Shown here: one piece after another, positions 17,111 to 25,954 of the stretch
How the letters are laid out: each line of letters opens with the position of its first letter
How positions within the stretch are numbered: position 1 is the stretch's first letter
NCBI RefSeq assembly: GCF_030719035.1
Contig: NZ_CP132203.1
Location: 3,286,001 to 3,350,000, forward strand
DNA from: Hahella sp. HNIBRBA332
Lineage (GTDB): Bacteria; Pseudomonadota; Gammaproteobacteria; Pseudomonadales; Oleiphilaceae
Reading direction: 5' to 3'
Length of the DNA: 64,000 bases
The notes under the pieces: generated by a model
The model's database searches: none
What the model was told of the DNA's origin: nothing
What the model saw: only the letters and a program-made list of their open reading frames with translations
Position numbers and translations under genes: made by a program

Positions 17111-18910
17111 TCAGACGGATATTGAGCCTTTTCGAAAGTCCGAGTGGTCCAGAATCGCATTGATCAATACCGGCCTGCCCTGACGCGCCAAAACTTTCGC
17201 TTCTTGCAACACAGGAGCGATATCGGCTGGCTTATCCAGTAGAAAGCCCACCCCGCCATAGCCCTCGGCGACTTTATGATAGTCCGTGCGACGCAGCATA
17301 ACCCCCACATCGTCCTGCAGTATTTCCACCTGATCTCGGGCGATCTGGCTCCAGCAGGCGTCATTACCGACCACGGCTATCACACCGATGTTATGACGAA
17401 CGCAGGTATCGAATTCTGCGAGGGAATAGGCGCAGGAGCCATCGCCGTACAGCAGCCACAACTCCGTCCCTTGCGTCGCCGCTGCGGCTCCCAACACAAA
17501 GCCGCCGCCAACGCCAAGCGTCCCGAACACACCAGGATCAAGCCAGCTCAAAGGGGAGCGAGGACGTAGCGTGTAGGCGGCGGTGGCTACAAAGTCGCCG
17601 CCATCAGCAATGATCGCGCTTCTCTCGTCCATCGCCGCGTCGATTTGCAATAGCAGATCCAGCGGATTAATGCGCCCGCCCGCTACCGACGCTTGCGTGC
17701 GGATGTCTTTTTCCCTCTGCCGATCCCTGTCACGTAATGATTCCAGCCAATCAGCGTCCCATTGCATCGTCTCTCCACATGACTCCGCCAATTGCACAAG
17801 AAAAGCAGCGGGATCTCCCCAGACCGGAATGGTTGGCAGACGATTTTTGAACAGATCCTCGCGCTGCGTATTCACTGACACTAACGTCGCTTTTCGGGAA
17901 ATATGAGAGCCATAATCGAGACGAAAGTCGCAAGGCGCTCCAGCCAATAAAACCCAGTCCGCCTCGCGCAATGCCTGCTTGCGATGATGCCTCAGCTGCA
18001 GTGGGTGATCCGGCCCCAGCAGGCCCCGCGCCATGCCAGAGAGATAGACTGGCGCGCCCAATCTTTCGATCGCAGAGGCGAGCTTGTCCGCCTGTTCAGG
18101 ATGACGCAGCGCCTGGCCGCCGATCACCACAGCGGGACGCTTCGCCTTGCGCAGGGACGGCGCCGCCACGGTCGCCAACGATTTATTCTTTACCGCATCG
18201 ATCACATCCAGAGACACGTCCGTCGCAGTATGGCGCAGGGCTCGTAACGTGCTCCGCTGCGGCGAATCCTGAGCCCCTTTGAACATCTGTTCAGCATGAA
18301 AGTCCAGATACCATTGCACCGCCTTCCCGCCGAGACCGCCCTTCCCCTGCTCGCCGCCTTTCACGCCATACCATTCTCTTACCACCTGCTCTGGATAAAG
18401 CAGATCGATGGGAAGTTCAACGAATATGGGGCCGGACGCGCCAGCGCACGCAACTCTGAACGCCTCCTGTAATGTCGGCGCAATGTCGCGAACCTTCTCC
18501 ACCGCAAAGCATTGCTTGACCGTGGTCGCCAGCAGCCCGGTCTGATCGATATCCTGCAATGATCCACGCCCGCGCAGCACTGTCGCGCTGGCCCCGCCAA
18601 GCAGAATTAACGGAGACTGCGCCATCTGCGCATTTTTCAGCGCCGTTACAGCGTTGGTGACCCCAGGACCCGCCGTCACCGCCGCCACGCCGGGTATTCC
18701 CGTCAGGCGCGCATAAGCGTCAGCGGCGAATACCGCACTCGCCTCATGCCTCGCGTCAATCACCTGCATTCCCGCCTTGCGGCAACCGGATAGAATGGGC
18801 GAAATATGCCCGCCACATAATGTAAACAACACCCCGACGCCATGCTCCAACAAGGCCTCAGCCACCAGATCGCCACCGTGTTTCATACGCAAGTCCATTC
18901 CCTGTTCCAT
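17111..18910 (-). CDS. thiamine-diphosphate-dependent enzyme (acetolactate synthase / 2-hydroxyacyl-CoA lyase-like)
   Basis: A 599-aa three-domain ThDP enzyme: the PYR domain with catalytic Glu56 in DARHEASAVFAADAYAR, a central domain (about 225-380) and the PP domain with the GDG...N motif (GDGS at 489-492, N516). The overall pattern, including 'LFTLCGGHISPIL' and 'GNDACWSQIARDQ', resembles the ILVBL/2-hydroxyacyl-CoA lyase branch more than true acetolactate synthases, but specificity cannot be settled here. A linker of about 30 residues rich in Gly/Lys (182-200) is unusual. It is convergent with the CoA-transferase with zero spacing; together they could activate and cleave a 2-hydroxy acid. 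Confidence 0.8.
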   Translation of the reverse strand: MEQGMDLRMKHGGDLVAEALLEHGVGVLFTLCGGHISPILSGCRKAGMQVIDARHEASAVFAADAYARLTGIPGVAAVTAGPGVTNAVTALKNAQMAQSPLILLGGASATVLRGRGSLQDIDQTGLLATTVKQCFAVEKVRDIAPTLQEAFRVACAGASGPIFVELPIDLLYPEQVVREWYGVKGGEQGKGGLGGKAVQWYLDFHAEQMFKGAQDSPQRSTLRALRHTATDVSLDVIDAVKNKSLATVAAPSLRKAKRPAVVIGGQALRHPEQADKLASAIERLGAPVYLSGMARGLLGPDHPLQLRHHRKQALREADWVLLAGAPCDFRLDYGSHISRKATLVSVNTQREDLFKNRLPTIPVWGDPAAFLVQLAESCGETMQWDADWLESLRDRDRQREKDIRTQASVAGGRINPLDLLLQIDAAMDERSAIIADGGDFVATAAYTLRPRSPLSWLDPGVFGTLGVGGGFVLGAAAATQGTELWLLYGDGSCAYSLAEFDTCVRHNIGVIAVVGNDACWSQIARDQVEILQDDVGVMLRRTDYHKVAEGYGGVGFLLDKPADIAPVLQEAKVLARQGRPVLINAILDHSDFRKGSISV

Positions 18911-19281
18911 GTTTGACTATTGTTTCAGGAACCTTAAACCAAGCTTCCATCACTGGCCAACTCAAACTGTAGCGGCGTCTTACCTCTACCCTTTTTATCT
19001 AACGCGATTCGCCGCTTTACGCCCCAAGCGCACGGCTGACAATTCACTCAGCCTTATGGCGGTAGTCAGGTCCAGTGGCCTCATGTATCCTTGCGACACA
19101 CTCAATGTGATACAGAATATGCGATGTCCGACTTCCCGATAGCCTTGTCGTCACAAGGAGTTGGAGTTCAGCGGAGCAATTGGAATTTAGACCGCTGTCG
19201 GCAATCGCATGACGGTTTTCGACGTCAAACGTCGCTTGATTATTAAGTTTATTTTCAACACCAAAGGAAAGAGGCGCGACC
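18911..19281. other. intergenic spacer between the lyase and the T6SS cargo island
   Basis: No supported gene in 371 bp. It must hold the divergent promoters of the TPP enzyme and of the cargo genes. A short inverted repeat, CGACGT-CAA-ACGTCG, lies at 19220-19234, about 50 bp before the first cargo gene; AAAGGAAAG is the ribosome-binding region at 19262-19270. Confidence 0.5.
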
Positions 19282-19764
19282 ATGGGTGCAGTCAACGAGT
19301 TATTTGAATCCGTAGCGGAAACCGCCGCAACCCCAATTATTGGAAAACTGGTGGAAGTGGACGCTAAAGGTCGCGCATGGATTGACTTCCCCGGCAACAG
19401 CGAAGGCGCGCTGCTCGCCAAAACCACCATCACACTCCCCCCCAGCCAGGCCGTTCCAGGCCAACAATTGCTGATGTTATTCGAAGGCGGGCGCAAAAAA
19501 TCTCCCGTCATTATCGGCGTCGTCGGCGAAGCGCTGGTTCCCAATGAAAGTCAGACGGTCGTGCTGCCTGTTGGTAAGACAGATGGCGCCGTTATAGATG
19601 GTAAAAAAGTACGTTTCGACGCGCGTGATGAAATTCAATTGGTGTGCGGCAAAAGCAGCATCCTGTTGCGAGCTGACGGCAAGGTCGTCATCAAAGGCAA
19701 AGATATTCTGAACCGCGCCATGTCATCCAACAAAATCAAAGGCGCCAACGTCGCGATCAACTAA
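19282..19764 (+). CDS. DUF6484-type T6SS-associated protein
   Basis: A 160-aa soluble protein. The N-terminal 85 residues read like an OB-fold (IIGKLVEVDAKGRAWIDFPGNSEGALLAKTTITL, then PGQQLLMLFEGGRKKSPVIIGVVGE), which is the DUF6484 domain seen beside VgrG and PAAR-like genes. The C-terminal part, 'DEIQLVCGKSSILLRADGKVVIKGKDIL', has the look of the beta-prism segment of VgrG gp5 spikes, including the common ending 'KIKGANVAIN'. It is the first gene of the cargo island and may cap or connect the spike. No VgrG gene lies in the window. Confidence 0.75.
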   Translation: MGAVNELFESVAETAATPIIGKLVEVDAKGRAWIDFPGNSEGALLAKTTITLPPSQAVPGQQLLMLFEGGRKKSPVIIGVVGEALVPNESQTVVLPVGKTDGAVIDGKKVRFDARDEIQLVCGKSSILLRADGKVVIKGKDILNRAMSSNKIKGANVAIN

Positions 19765-19832
19765 GAACGGTTGCGTCGAAGACGACGCTGGGCGAATATA
19801 CACGAGATTTCAAGAGATTAAGGAATATAGCA

Positions 19833-20294
19833 ATGGGCGTTACAGTCGGCGTAAATCATATGTCCGTGGTGCACAAGGACAGCGGTGGAGTGACCATCTG
19901 TTTCCCGGATGTCTGTAAAACCCCCACGCCGGGTGGCCCTGTTCCTATCCCCTATCCCAACATCGCCATGTCCAGCAACTCGGCCAAGGGCGCCAAAAAG
20001 GTTAAATGCGACGGCAATCCCGTCTGTCTGAAAGACTCAAACTTCTCAACCAGTACCGGCGATGAAGGCGGAACGGCGGGGGGCGGGGTCGCTTCCGGCA
20101 CTATCAAGAACAAGGCGGAGTTCTCCATGTACTCCTTCGACACCAAATTCGAAGGCAAAAACGTGCCGCGCGCCTTTGACATCATGCTGCACAACAAGAT
20201 GAATACGCCGCCCTTCCCTGTGCTGCAGAAGCCCATCATAGCGATGCCGATCACTGAAAAACCAAAATGCATCATTTGCAAAAAAGAACTTTAA
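19833..20294 (+). CDS. PAAR-like DUF4150 spike-tip protein
   Basis: A 153-aa protein of the DUF4150 family, which adopts a PAAR-like fold at the T6SS spike tip. It starts MGVTVGVNHMSVVHKDSGGVTICFPDVCKTPTPGGPVPIPYPNIAMSS (shown in parts here: 'PDVCKTP', 'PVPIPYPN'), the family signature, and ends with the Cys pair CIICKKEL after a His at 'IMLHNKM'. Like PAAR proteins it probably binds zinc and carries cargo on the VgrG trimer. It sits between the DUF6484 and DUF2169 genes, the standard order for an effector loading set. Confidence 0.85.
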   Translation: MGVTVGVNHMSVVHKDSGGVTICFPDVCKTPTPGGPVPIPYPNIAMSSNSAKGAKKVKCDGNPVCLKDSNFSTSTGDEGGTAGGGVASGTIKNKAEFSMYSFDTKFEGKNVPRAFDIMLHNKMNTPPFPVLQKPIIAMPITEKPKCIICKKEL

Positions 20295-20321
20295 TCTTCG
20301 GTCAGTGAATAACGATCAACA

Positions 20322-21380
20322 ATGCCGCACCCGGAAATAACCAATAAAACCCCTTTTGTTGTTGAGCCCCTTTACCTGAATGATGAAGAGTTCGTCCCCG
20401 TCCTGACACTGGTTGTGAAGGCGACTTATGACATCGTCGGCAACCAGCAGCTACGACTGGCGGACGAACAGGCGCCGCTTTGTTTAGCTGGCGAATACTG
20501 GGGGGAACCTGGCGAGTCCAGCCTGAAATACGAGCCTGAATGCGTCTACTTTAAACCTGCCGCCGATATTGTTCTGATCGGCCACGCCTATCCCGAGCGC
20601 AAAAACGACGCCAGCGTTAAAGTTGGCATCCGCGTAGGCCCGGCAAGAAAAATTGTGCAAGTGTTCGGAGACCGGCACTGGACAATGGGACCTTCCCACC
20701 CCATCGCCACCGCTCCTGCGCACTTCGAGAAAATACCGCTGATCTACGAGCGCGCATTCGGTGGCAAAGATCCCCGTGGCGACGATGGCGAAAAAATCAG
20801 CCAGGAATCTCGCAATCCCATGGGAGTGGGCTATCGCGATCCGCTGGAAGATTTCGAAGAAGGTACTCCTCTGCCAAACCTGGAGAATCCGGACGATCTG
20901 ATTCGCGCTTACAATGATGCGCCAGCGCCCGTCGGTTTCGGCTTTATCGAGGGCCACTGGGAACCGCGCATAAAATACGCGGGCACCTACGATGAAACCT
21001 GGGAGAAAACGCGTAAGCCCTTACTCCCTTTTGACTTCAACAAGAAGTTTTACAACGCCGCATCGCCCGGACTGGTGTTGGACGGCTATCTGGCAGGCAA
21101 CGAAGAAGTCACTATAGTGAATGCTTCCCCTCGTGGCCGCCTGCAGTTTTTCCTGCCCAACCTGCCTGCGCCGGAATGTCACGTGCAGCTTCAAGGCGGA
21201 GCTGGCGTTCTTAGGGACAAAGGCGAACTGGATACGCTCATCGTCAACACCGACGAACATAAGGTGTTCCTGATTTGGCGCTGCGTCATACCGCTTAACG
21301 GCGGCTTTAACAGCGTAGCGGAAATAAACGCCCAGATCCCCGGCGTCGAAGTCATGAAACACGTGAAACTGGAGTCTTAG
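20322..21380 (+). CDS. DUF2169-family T6SS accessory protein
   Basis: A 352-aa soluble protein. It has the DUF2169 pattern: 'TPFVVEPLYLNDEEFVPVLTLVVKATYDI' at the N-terminus, 'YFKPAADIVLIGHAYPE', 'GPSHPIATAPAHFEKIPLIYERAFGG', 'NPMGVGYRD', and 'GFGFIEGHWEPRIKYAGTYDETW'. Members of this family occur with DUF4150 PAAR-like proteins and a toxin, and one has been tied to delivery of a DNase effector in Agrobacterium. It probably acts as an adaptor for the nuclease encoded four genes downstream. The next gene starts 4 bp after its stop. Confidence 0.83.
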   Translation: MPHPEITNKTPFVVEPLYLNDEEFVPVLTLVVKATYDIVGNQQLRLADEQAPLCLAGEYWGEPGESSLKYEPECVYFKPAADIVLIGHAYPERKNDASVKVGIRVGPARKIVQVFGDRHWTMGPSHPIATAPAHFEKIPLIYERAFGGKDPRGDDGEKISQESRNPMGVGYRDPLEDFEEGTPLPNLENPDDLIRAYNDAPAPVGFGFIEGHWEPRIKYAGTYDETWEKTRKPLLPFDFNKKFYNAASPGLVLDGYLAGNEEVTIVNASPRGRLQFFLPNLPAPECHVQLQGGAGVLRDKGELDTLIVNTDEHKVFLIWRCVIPLNGGFNSVAEINAQIPGVEVMKHVKLES

Positions 21381-21384
21381 ATAC

Positions 21385-22752
21385 ATGGGAGCAGGACCTC
21401 TTAACTTCGCTCCTGTAGACGAGTTTTGTCGTCAGCTATATTTGGAGCACCTGGAAGAAGCGTCTTTTCTATACAACAGCTATCTCGCATGGAGAAATGA
21501 CCCGGAAATAACCTGGAGAGATCTTCAAGATCTGGAAGACCGGTTGGATGCGCATATTTTCGCGCTCACATCAGGCGGCGATGCGGCCAAGCAAACCTGT
21601 CTGAAGCATTTGTCAAAAGCCGACTCAGGCGAGATCTACGCCATCGCCAGATTTTTCTGTCAGGCGCATGACGGGCAATGCATTTCTCTGTTGTGGGAAA
21701 CCTTACTGAAAGGCATCGACGATGAGCTTGAGGAAGAGTCTGAAGAATATGACAAGGTAACCGCCGCCGCACGCGCACTGCGCCAGGACTACCCTCAAGA
21801 GTGGCGCATCAAGCTGGCGGCGATTTTGGAAACCACTCACCATAAGTTGTTTCCGATTATCGCGTCAGCTGTAGCGATCACCCGCAAAATGTCGGACAAG
21901 GGCGCTAAAAACCTTCTTGAGAACATGCCTTCTCCCTTTCTTTCAAGCGCGCTAGAAAATGTAGCGGAGAACCATACGACAAGCCACGCCAAGCTGCTTT
22001 ATCCGCTGTTAGAACATGATTCCAACGCAGTGCGGCAGTTGGCGGCGGTGGGGATGTTGCGACTCGGCGAAACCCACGTTCTCCCTCAGTTGCTCAATCA
22101 GCCGCTGGTGTTTGCGATCCCTATTGCTCTGGCCGGCATCAGGCAACAAATGCAGATTGTTCTGCAGGCCATCAATAAAAAAGAACTGAATATCGATCTG
22201 ATTGCCGCATTAGGCATCAGCGGCGATCTCAGAGCCGTGAACTTTTTATTGCCTGCCCTGGCTGACGATGAATTGGCCTATCACGCCGCGCACGCGTTGA
22301 ATCTATTGGTCGGCGCCAATCTTTATGAAGAAGCCTTTCATGAAGAGCGTTTTTTTGAAGAAGATCTGTTTGATCATGAAATTGCGGACTTTAAGAACGG
22401 TAAATCTCCCCAGCATCCAGGCGGACGCCCCTATGGCGAGAACATAGAGCAGCTCTCCCGGGACCCGGCGAAATGGCGCCAATGGATGCTGGATAATGAG
22501 AGCCGATTTGATCCGGCTTTACGCTACCGTTATGGGGAACCCGCCTGCCCACAAACTATCGGCAGAAGTTTGGCCAGCCCTCGTACGCCCGACTTCCTGC
22601 GCCGCTGGATTCAGTATGAACTGTGCATCCGGTTCGGACTCGGCGCGCCGTTCTCGGTAGAGAACCCCGTCAAACAGCAATATAGACAGTTATCCGGCAT
22701 CGCCCAGTGGGTGCAAGAGCACGGATCAGCCCATACTCCAGGACAGTGGTAA
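21385..22752 (+). CDS. TIGR02270-family HEAT-repeat-like protein
   Basis: A 455-aa helical protein with repeated pairs of helices, for example 'LLYPLLEHDSNAVRQLAAVGMLRLGETHVLPQLL' and 'NIDLIAALGISGDLRAVNFLLPALADDELAYHAAHALNLLVG', typical of HEAT repeats. The N-terminal 'FLYNSYLAWRNDPEITWRDLQDLEDRLDAHI' and the C-terminal 'RWIQYELCIRFGLGAPF' fit TIGR02270, a family of unknown function seen in the same gene order in other T6SS cargo islands. There is no signal peptide or membrane helix. It probably serves as a scaffold or chaperone for effector loading. Confidence 0.72.
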   Translation: MGAGPLNFAPVDEFCRQLYLEHLEEASFLYNSYLAWRNDPEITWRDLQDLEDRLDAHIFALTSGGDAAKQTCLKHLSKADSGEIYAIARFFCQAHDGQCISLLWETLLKGIDDELEEESEEYDKVTAAARALRQDYPQEWRIKLAAILETTHHKLFPIIASAVAITRKMSDKGAKNLLENMPSPFLSSALENVAENHTTSHAKLLYPLLEHDSNAVRQLAAVGMLRLGETHVLPQLLNQPLVFAIPIALAGIRQQMQIVLQAINKKELNIDLIAALGISGDLRAVNFLLPALADDELAYHAAHALNLLVGANLYEEAFHEERFFEEDLFDHEIADFKNGKSPQHPGGRPYGENIEQLSRDPAKWRQWMLDNESRFDPALRYRYGEPACPQTIGRSLASPRTPDFLRRWIQYELCIRFGLGAPFSVENPVKQQYRQLSGIAQWVQEHGSAHTPGQW

Positions 22753-22764
22753 GAGAGCCTTCCT

Positions 22765-23880
22765 ATGAGCACCCCACAGGACTTTAATACTGAGCTTCCT
22801 ATCGCCGTCAGCGAAGTCGGCGCGATCACTTCCGTAGGAAGAGGTATGCAGGACAGCTTCGCCTCGATCCTCGCCGGCATGTCCAGAAGCACTGAAGTGA
22901 GCGGGTTTAAAGTGTTCGATGGCGATGAGCACGACATGGTTCCGTTAATCGGACACCCGGTCGCCGCAGTCACTGAGGGCTTTTCCGCCCTTGCCCGCTG
23001 GCGCCTGTTGGCGGACCACGCTCTGGGCAATCTTATCCAGCGTGGTAAAACGCCCGGAGCCAAACTGACTCAGACGCCCACCGGCTGCGCAATCGTCTTG
23101 CCGACCCTGGAAGGCGACCGCTTCTACTATGACCGCAGAATACGCCCTCCTTACAGCTCTGAAAGCCTGCTCAGCGGCTTGCTGATCAAGCACGAACTCA
23201 ACATACCGCTGGAACAGCGGGGATATTTTTGCAGTGGCCATGCCGGGATCGGTGAGGCAATTCTCGCTTTAAAAAGTAAAATGGAAGCTGGCGCGATTCA
23301 CCGGGGCATTATCATAGCCGTCGACTCGATGCTGGATGGCTTCTCTCTGCTTTGGCTGAACGAAGCCGGGCGTCTGAAAACGCCTGACTCCGCCCACGGC
23401 CTGGCGCCGGGAGAGGCGGCAGTAGCTTTGATTCTGGAGCGGGTCGATGCCCTGCAGCAACGCGGGGGCAAGCCGATGGTCTGGCTGAAAGCCACTGCCT
23501 GCAGCGAAGACGATTATGGATTCTGGCAAATTGGCCGCACCCAGGGGCGCGGATTGATCAATGCGTTGAATCAAGCCATGCAGAACTTCGGGCCGGACTT
23601 CCAGACAGAACTCTATACCGATATTAACGGAGAGCACTGGCGCAGTACTGAGTTAGGCATGGCGATTCCCGGTTCATCAATTGGACCAAGCCTGGCGGGC
23701 GGATTCAAAGCAGTGGCGGAGTCAGTGGGCGAAACAGGCGCCGCCAGCGGCGCGCTGAATATCGCCATCGCCGCCCAGGCATTAGCCTTGGGACAATCCC
23801 AGGCGCCCTACGCGACGATCCTGTCCAGCTCGGATTACGGCGACACCTGTGCGTGCATATTACAAAAGGCGATGTTATGA
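22765..23880 (+). CDS. thiolase-fold (beta-ketoacyl synthase-like) protein of a T6SS cargo island
   Basis: A 371-aa protein with the ketosynthase fold: nucleophile elbow GYFCSGHAGIGEAILALK with Cys156, followed by 'GIIIAVDSM' and 'HGLAPGEAAVALILERVDAL', all as in KAS I/II. The two histidines of the usual Cys-His-His triad are not in place: the HGTGT region reads DINGEHW (Asn288 at the histidine position) and the GHT region reads VGETGAASG (Glu323). Ordinary condensation is therefore unlikely, although acyl transfer through the Cys is possible. The stop overlaps the start of the nuclease gene (ATGA), so the two are coupled. It may modify or chaperone the effector; this is an inference. Confidence 0.75.
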   Translation: MSTPQDFNTELPIAVSEVGAITSVGRGMQDSFASILAGMSRSTEVSGFKVFDGDEHDMVPLIGHPVAAVTEGFSALARWRLLADHALGNLIQRGKTPGAKLTQTPTGCAIVLPTLEGDRFYYDRRIRPPYSSESLLSGLLIKHELNIPLEQRGYFCSGHAGIGEAILALKSKMEAGAIHRGIIIAVDSMLDGFSLLWLNEAGRLKTPDSAHGLAPGEAAVALILERVDALQQRGGKPMVWLKATACSEDDYGFWQIGRTQGRGLINALNQAMQNFGPDFQTELYTDINGEHWRSTELGMAIPGSSIGPSLAGGFKAVAESVGETGAASGALNIAIAAQALALGQSQAPYATILSSSDYGDTCACILQKAML

Positions 23881-24719
23881 GCAAAAAGCAAAAGTCAGAA
23901 GGACCTCATGAGTGTTACACCGATGGCTATGGCCCGCACAAAACGGTGCAAGGCATGGAGGGCGGTTCTTGCCTGGCTCGTCATGAACAGTCTTACAAGA
24001 AAAACAACAGCTGCTCTTATCGTTGGCAGGGCGTAGAAAAAGCCAAAACAAAACCCGGCTGCGACGCCTACAATGCACACCCAAACACAAAATATCACAT
24101 CACAGGCAGAGGAACCGGCCCTGTCGCCACCTCCAACCTGTCTAACTACACCAAAGACGGCAGCGGCCACGACGGCGTAGCGGGCAAAAGCTTCACCAGC
24201 AAAAAAGGTGATGCACTGACTTTAGTAGAAGTAAATAACTTCACCACCGGCTTCGCCCCTTACGGCAATCAGGTGCATCATATAGTTAATATCAGTTCGG
24301 TAAGGAACGGTATTGAAGAAATAGCGAAAGATCTACCCGACCTTAGAGTATTAATCGTTAATGGTTTGCTGGATGAAAAGTACAATATTAACTATAAAGA
24401 CAACAGCCTGATACTGCCGACACAAAGAAGCGCTTCGGCCAAAACCGGCCTTCCCTCTCACTACGGGAGCCACCCTTCTTATAGCAAGGACATATTGCAG
24501 CATGTGAAGCAGGCTTTGCAGCCCTACAAAAAAATCGCAAATGAAATGAAAAAGAACAAGCCTCACAGCAAACCCGACCCAGTAGAGCTGAAGAAGAAAT
24601 TAGAAGACGCATCAAAGAAACTTTATAAAGAAATTATGGGAGATGCGGCGGCTAATCGGGCAAAAGCTAAAGCGACAAAGATTAATGATGTATCGCCAAA
24701 AAGCTTGCTGGCCCGTTAA
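23877..24719 (+). CDS. T6SS effector, AHH-type nuclease toxin
   Basis: A 280-aa protein; the ATG at 23877 overlaps the previous stop. The C-terminal domain (about 110-215) has GNQVHHIVNIS (HH at 134-135), 'DNSLILPTQ' and SHYGSHPSYSKDILQHV (194-210), the spacing of the AHH/HNH-type nuclease superfamily found in polymorphic toxins; here the first motif is VHH, not AHH. The N-terminal about 65 residues are rich in Cys and His (H11, C13, H21, C32, H36, C46, C62) and may bind metal. The tail is a Lys-rich helix. Placed after the adaptor set and before the immunity genes, it is the likely cargo, degrading DNA in competitor cells. Confidence 0.78.
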   Translation: MSKKQKSEGPHECYTDGYGPHKTVQGMEGGSCLARHEQSYKKNNSCSYRWQGVEKAKTKPGCDAYNAHPNTKYHITGRGTGPVATSNLSNYTKDGSGHDGVAGKSFTSKKGDALTLVEVNNFTTGFAPYGNQVHHIVNISSVRNGIEEIAKDLPDLRVLIVNGLLDEKYNINYKDNSLILPTQRSASAKTGLPSHYGSHPSYSKDILQHVKQALQPYKKIANEMKKNKPHSKPDPVELKKKLEDASKKLYKEIMGDAAANRAKAKATKINDVSPKSLLAR

Positions 24720-24773
24720 AGCTATAGACCTTCTTCCAATCTACTTTAATACTCTCAATTCCAAGGAAAGCAT

Positions 24774-25355
24774 ATGAAATACTTTCTATTCGATTTCTTA
24801 GGCGATAAAAAAGAAGAAAAATACTGCTTTACGTCCAAAACTCCTGATGGCGGCATTGACTCGTACGACCTAATCGCAGGGTTCCGCTTGTCGGATGAAT
24901 ACCCTGATGGCATAGAGGAAGTAACTCTGAGCTTGGAAGACCAATTTCCAGGCGTTGAGCTGGCTTCCTTCATCGGCAATACTGATAAAATGCTCGCTTT
25001 CAACAAAAAAGCCGCCACGCTCATCACTTCGATGAGCGAGTCTGAAATAGAGGTAGTTCCATTTATCCTCTATAACCAAAAAGGCAAAGTACATAGCACA
25101 GACTATGTCTTCCTTAATCCAGTTGGAGATAGAGACTGCATCAATTGGAAAGAGTCTATCTGCACTCGTGACTCCGAAGGGGATATCTCTACCTACGACA
25201 AAGTTGTCTTTTCAAAAGCAAAACTAAATGAAGCGCCTCACATATTCAGAGTGAAAAATCATATTGGTTACTGTTTGTTCAGCGAAGATTTGGTCAAAGC
25301 CCTACTGGATGCAGGCCACACAAACTTAGTATTCAAGGATATTGAAGTCGCCTGA
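24774..25355 (+). CDS. Imm11-like immunity protein, copy 1
   Basis: A 193-aa soluble protein with SD AAGGAAA. The C-terminal half matches the Imm11 (DUF1629) style: 'EIEVVPFILYNQKGKVHSTDYVFLNPVGDRDCINWKES', then 'VVFSKAKLNEAPHIFRVKNHIGYCLFSEDLVKALLDAGHTNLVFKDIEV'. It lies 54 bp after the nuclease gene, so it probably neutralises that toxin in the producer cell. Three more copies follow at intervals of 4-11 bp. The whole array looks richer in A/T than the adjoining T6SS genes, consistent with separate acquisition. Confidence 0.72.
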   Translation: MKYFLFDFLGDKKEEKYCFTSKTPDGGIDSYDLIAGFRLSDEYPDGIEEVTLSLEDQFPGVELASFIGNTDKMLAFNKKAATLITSMSESEIEVVPFILYNQKGKVHSTDYVFLNPVGDRDCINWKESICTRDSEGDISTYDKVVFSKAKLNEAPHIFRVKNHIGYCLFSEDLVKALLDAGHTNLVFKDIEVA

Positions 25356-25362
25356 TTTAAGC

Positions 25363-25944
25363 ATGAAATACTTTCTCTTTAATTGTTTAGGGTATAGAGA
25401 TAAAGAAGAGTATTGCTTTACAGTAAAAACGCCTGATGGAGGCATTGACTCCTATGACCTAATTGCAGGATTCCGCTTGTCGGATGAATATCCAGATGGA
25501 ATAGAAGAAGTTACCTTAAGCCTAGATGATAAGTTTCACGGTTTAGAGCTTGCATCCTTTATTGGAAACGCCTGCAGAATGCTTGCGTTTAGCGTATCAG
25601 CCGCTCAAATAATTACGTCCATCAACCAAGCCGAGACTGAAACCATCCCCTTCACGCTACTCAATAGCAAAGGCAAAGTACACAGTAACGATTATGTATT
25701 TATTAATCCTGTAGGAAGCTGGGATTGCGTAAGCTGGAAAGAGTCGCATTGTGAACGGGATGAAGAGGGAGATATTGAGTCCTATGATAGGCTTGCATTC
25801 TCCAAAGACAAGCTAGTGGGCGCTCCACATCTCTTTCGCGTAAAACACAAAACCAGCTTATATTTATTTAGCGAAATTCTGGTTAAAGCGTTACTAGACG
25901 CTGGCCATACAAACCTAATGTTTGAAGATATCGAAGCAGTCTGA
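25363..25944 (+). CDS. Imm11-like immunity protein, copy 2
   Basis: A 193-aa paralogue of copy 1, starting 7 bp after its stop; an in-frame start at 25342 would overlap copy 1 and is less likely. Shared blocks with copy 1 include 'KTPDGGIDSYDLIAGFRLSDEYPDGIEEVTLSL' and 'ALLDAGHTNL.FEDIE' near the end. Differences cluster in the middle (ACRMLAFSVSAAQIITSINQ) where specificity might lie. There is no good SD ahead of the ATG, so translation probably depends on coupling to copy 1. Confidence 0.72.
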   Translation: MKYFLFNCLGYRDKEEYCFTVKTPDGGIDSYDLIAGFRLSDEYPDGIEEVTLSLDDKFHGLELASFIGNACRMLAFSVSAAQIITSINQAETETIPFTLLNSKGKVHSNDYVFINPVGSWDCVSWKESHCERDEEGDIESYDRLAFSKDKLVGAPHLFRVKHKTSLYLFSEILVKALLDAGHTNLMFEDIEAV

Positions 25945-25954
25945 CAGGCTTGAT

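Noticed and set aside
19220..19234. CGACGT-CAA-ACGTCG repeat as an operator for the cargo island
   Set aside because: Too short and single to support a regulatory claim; noted only under the intergenic spacer.
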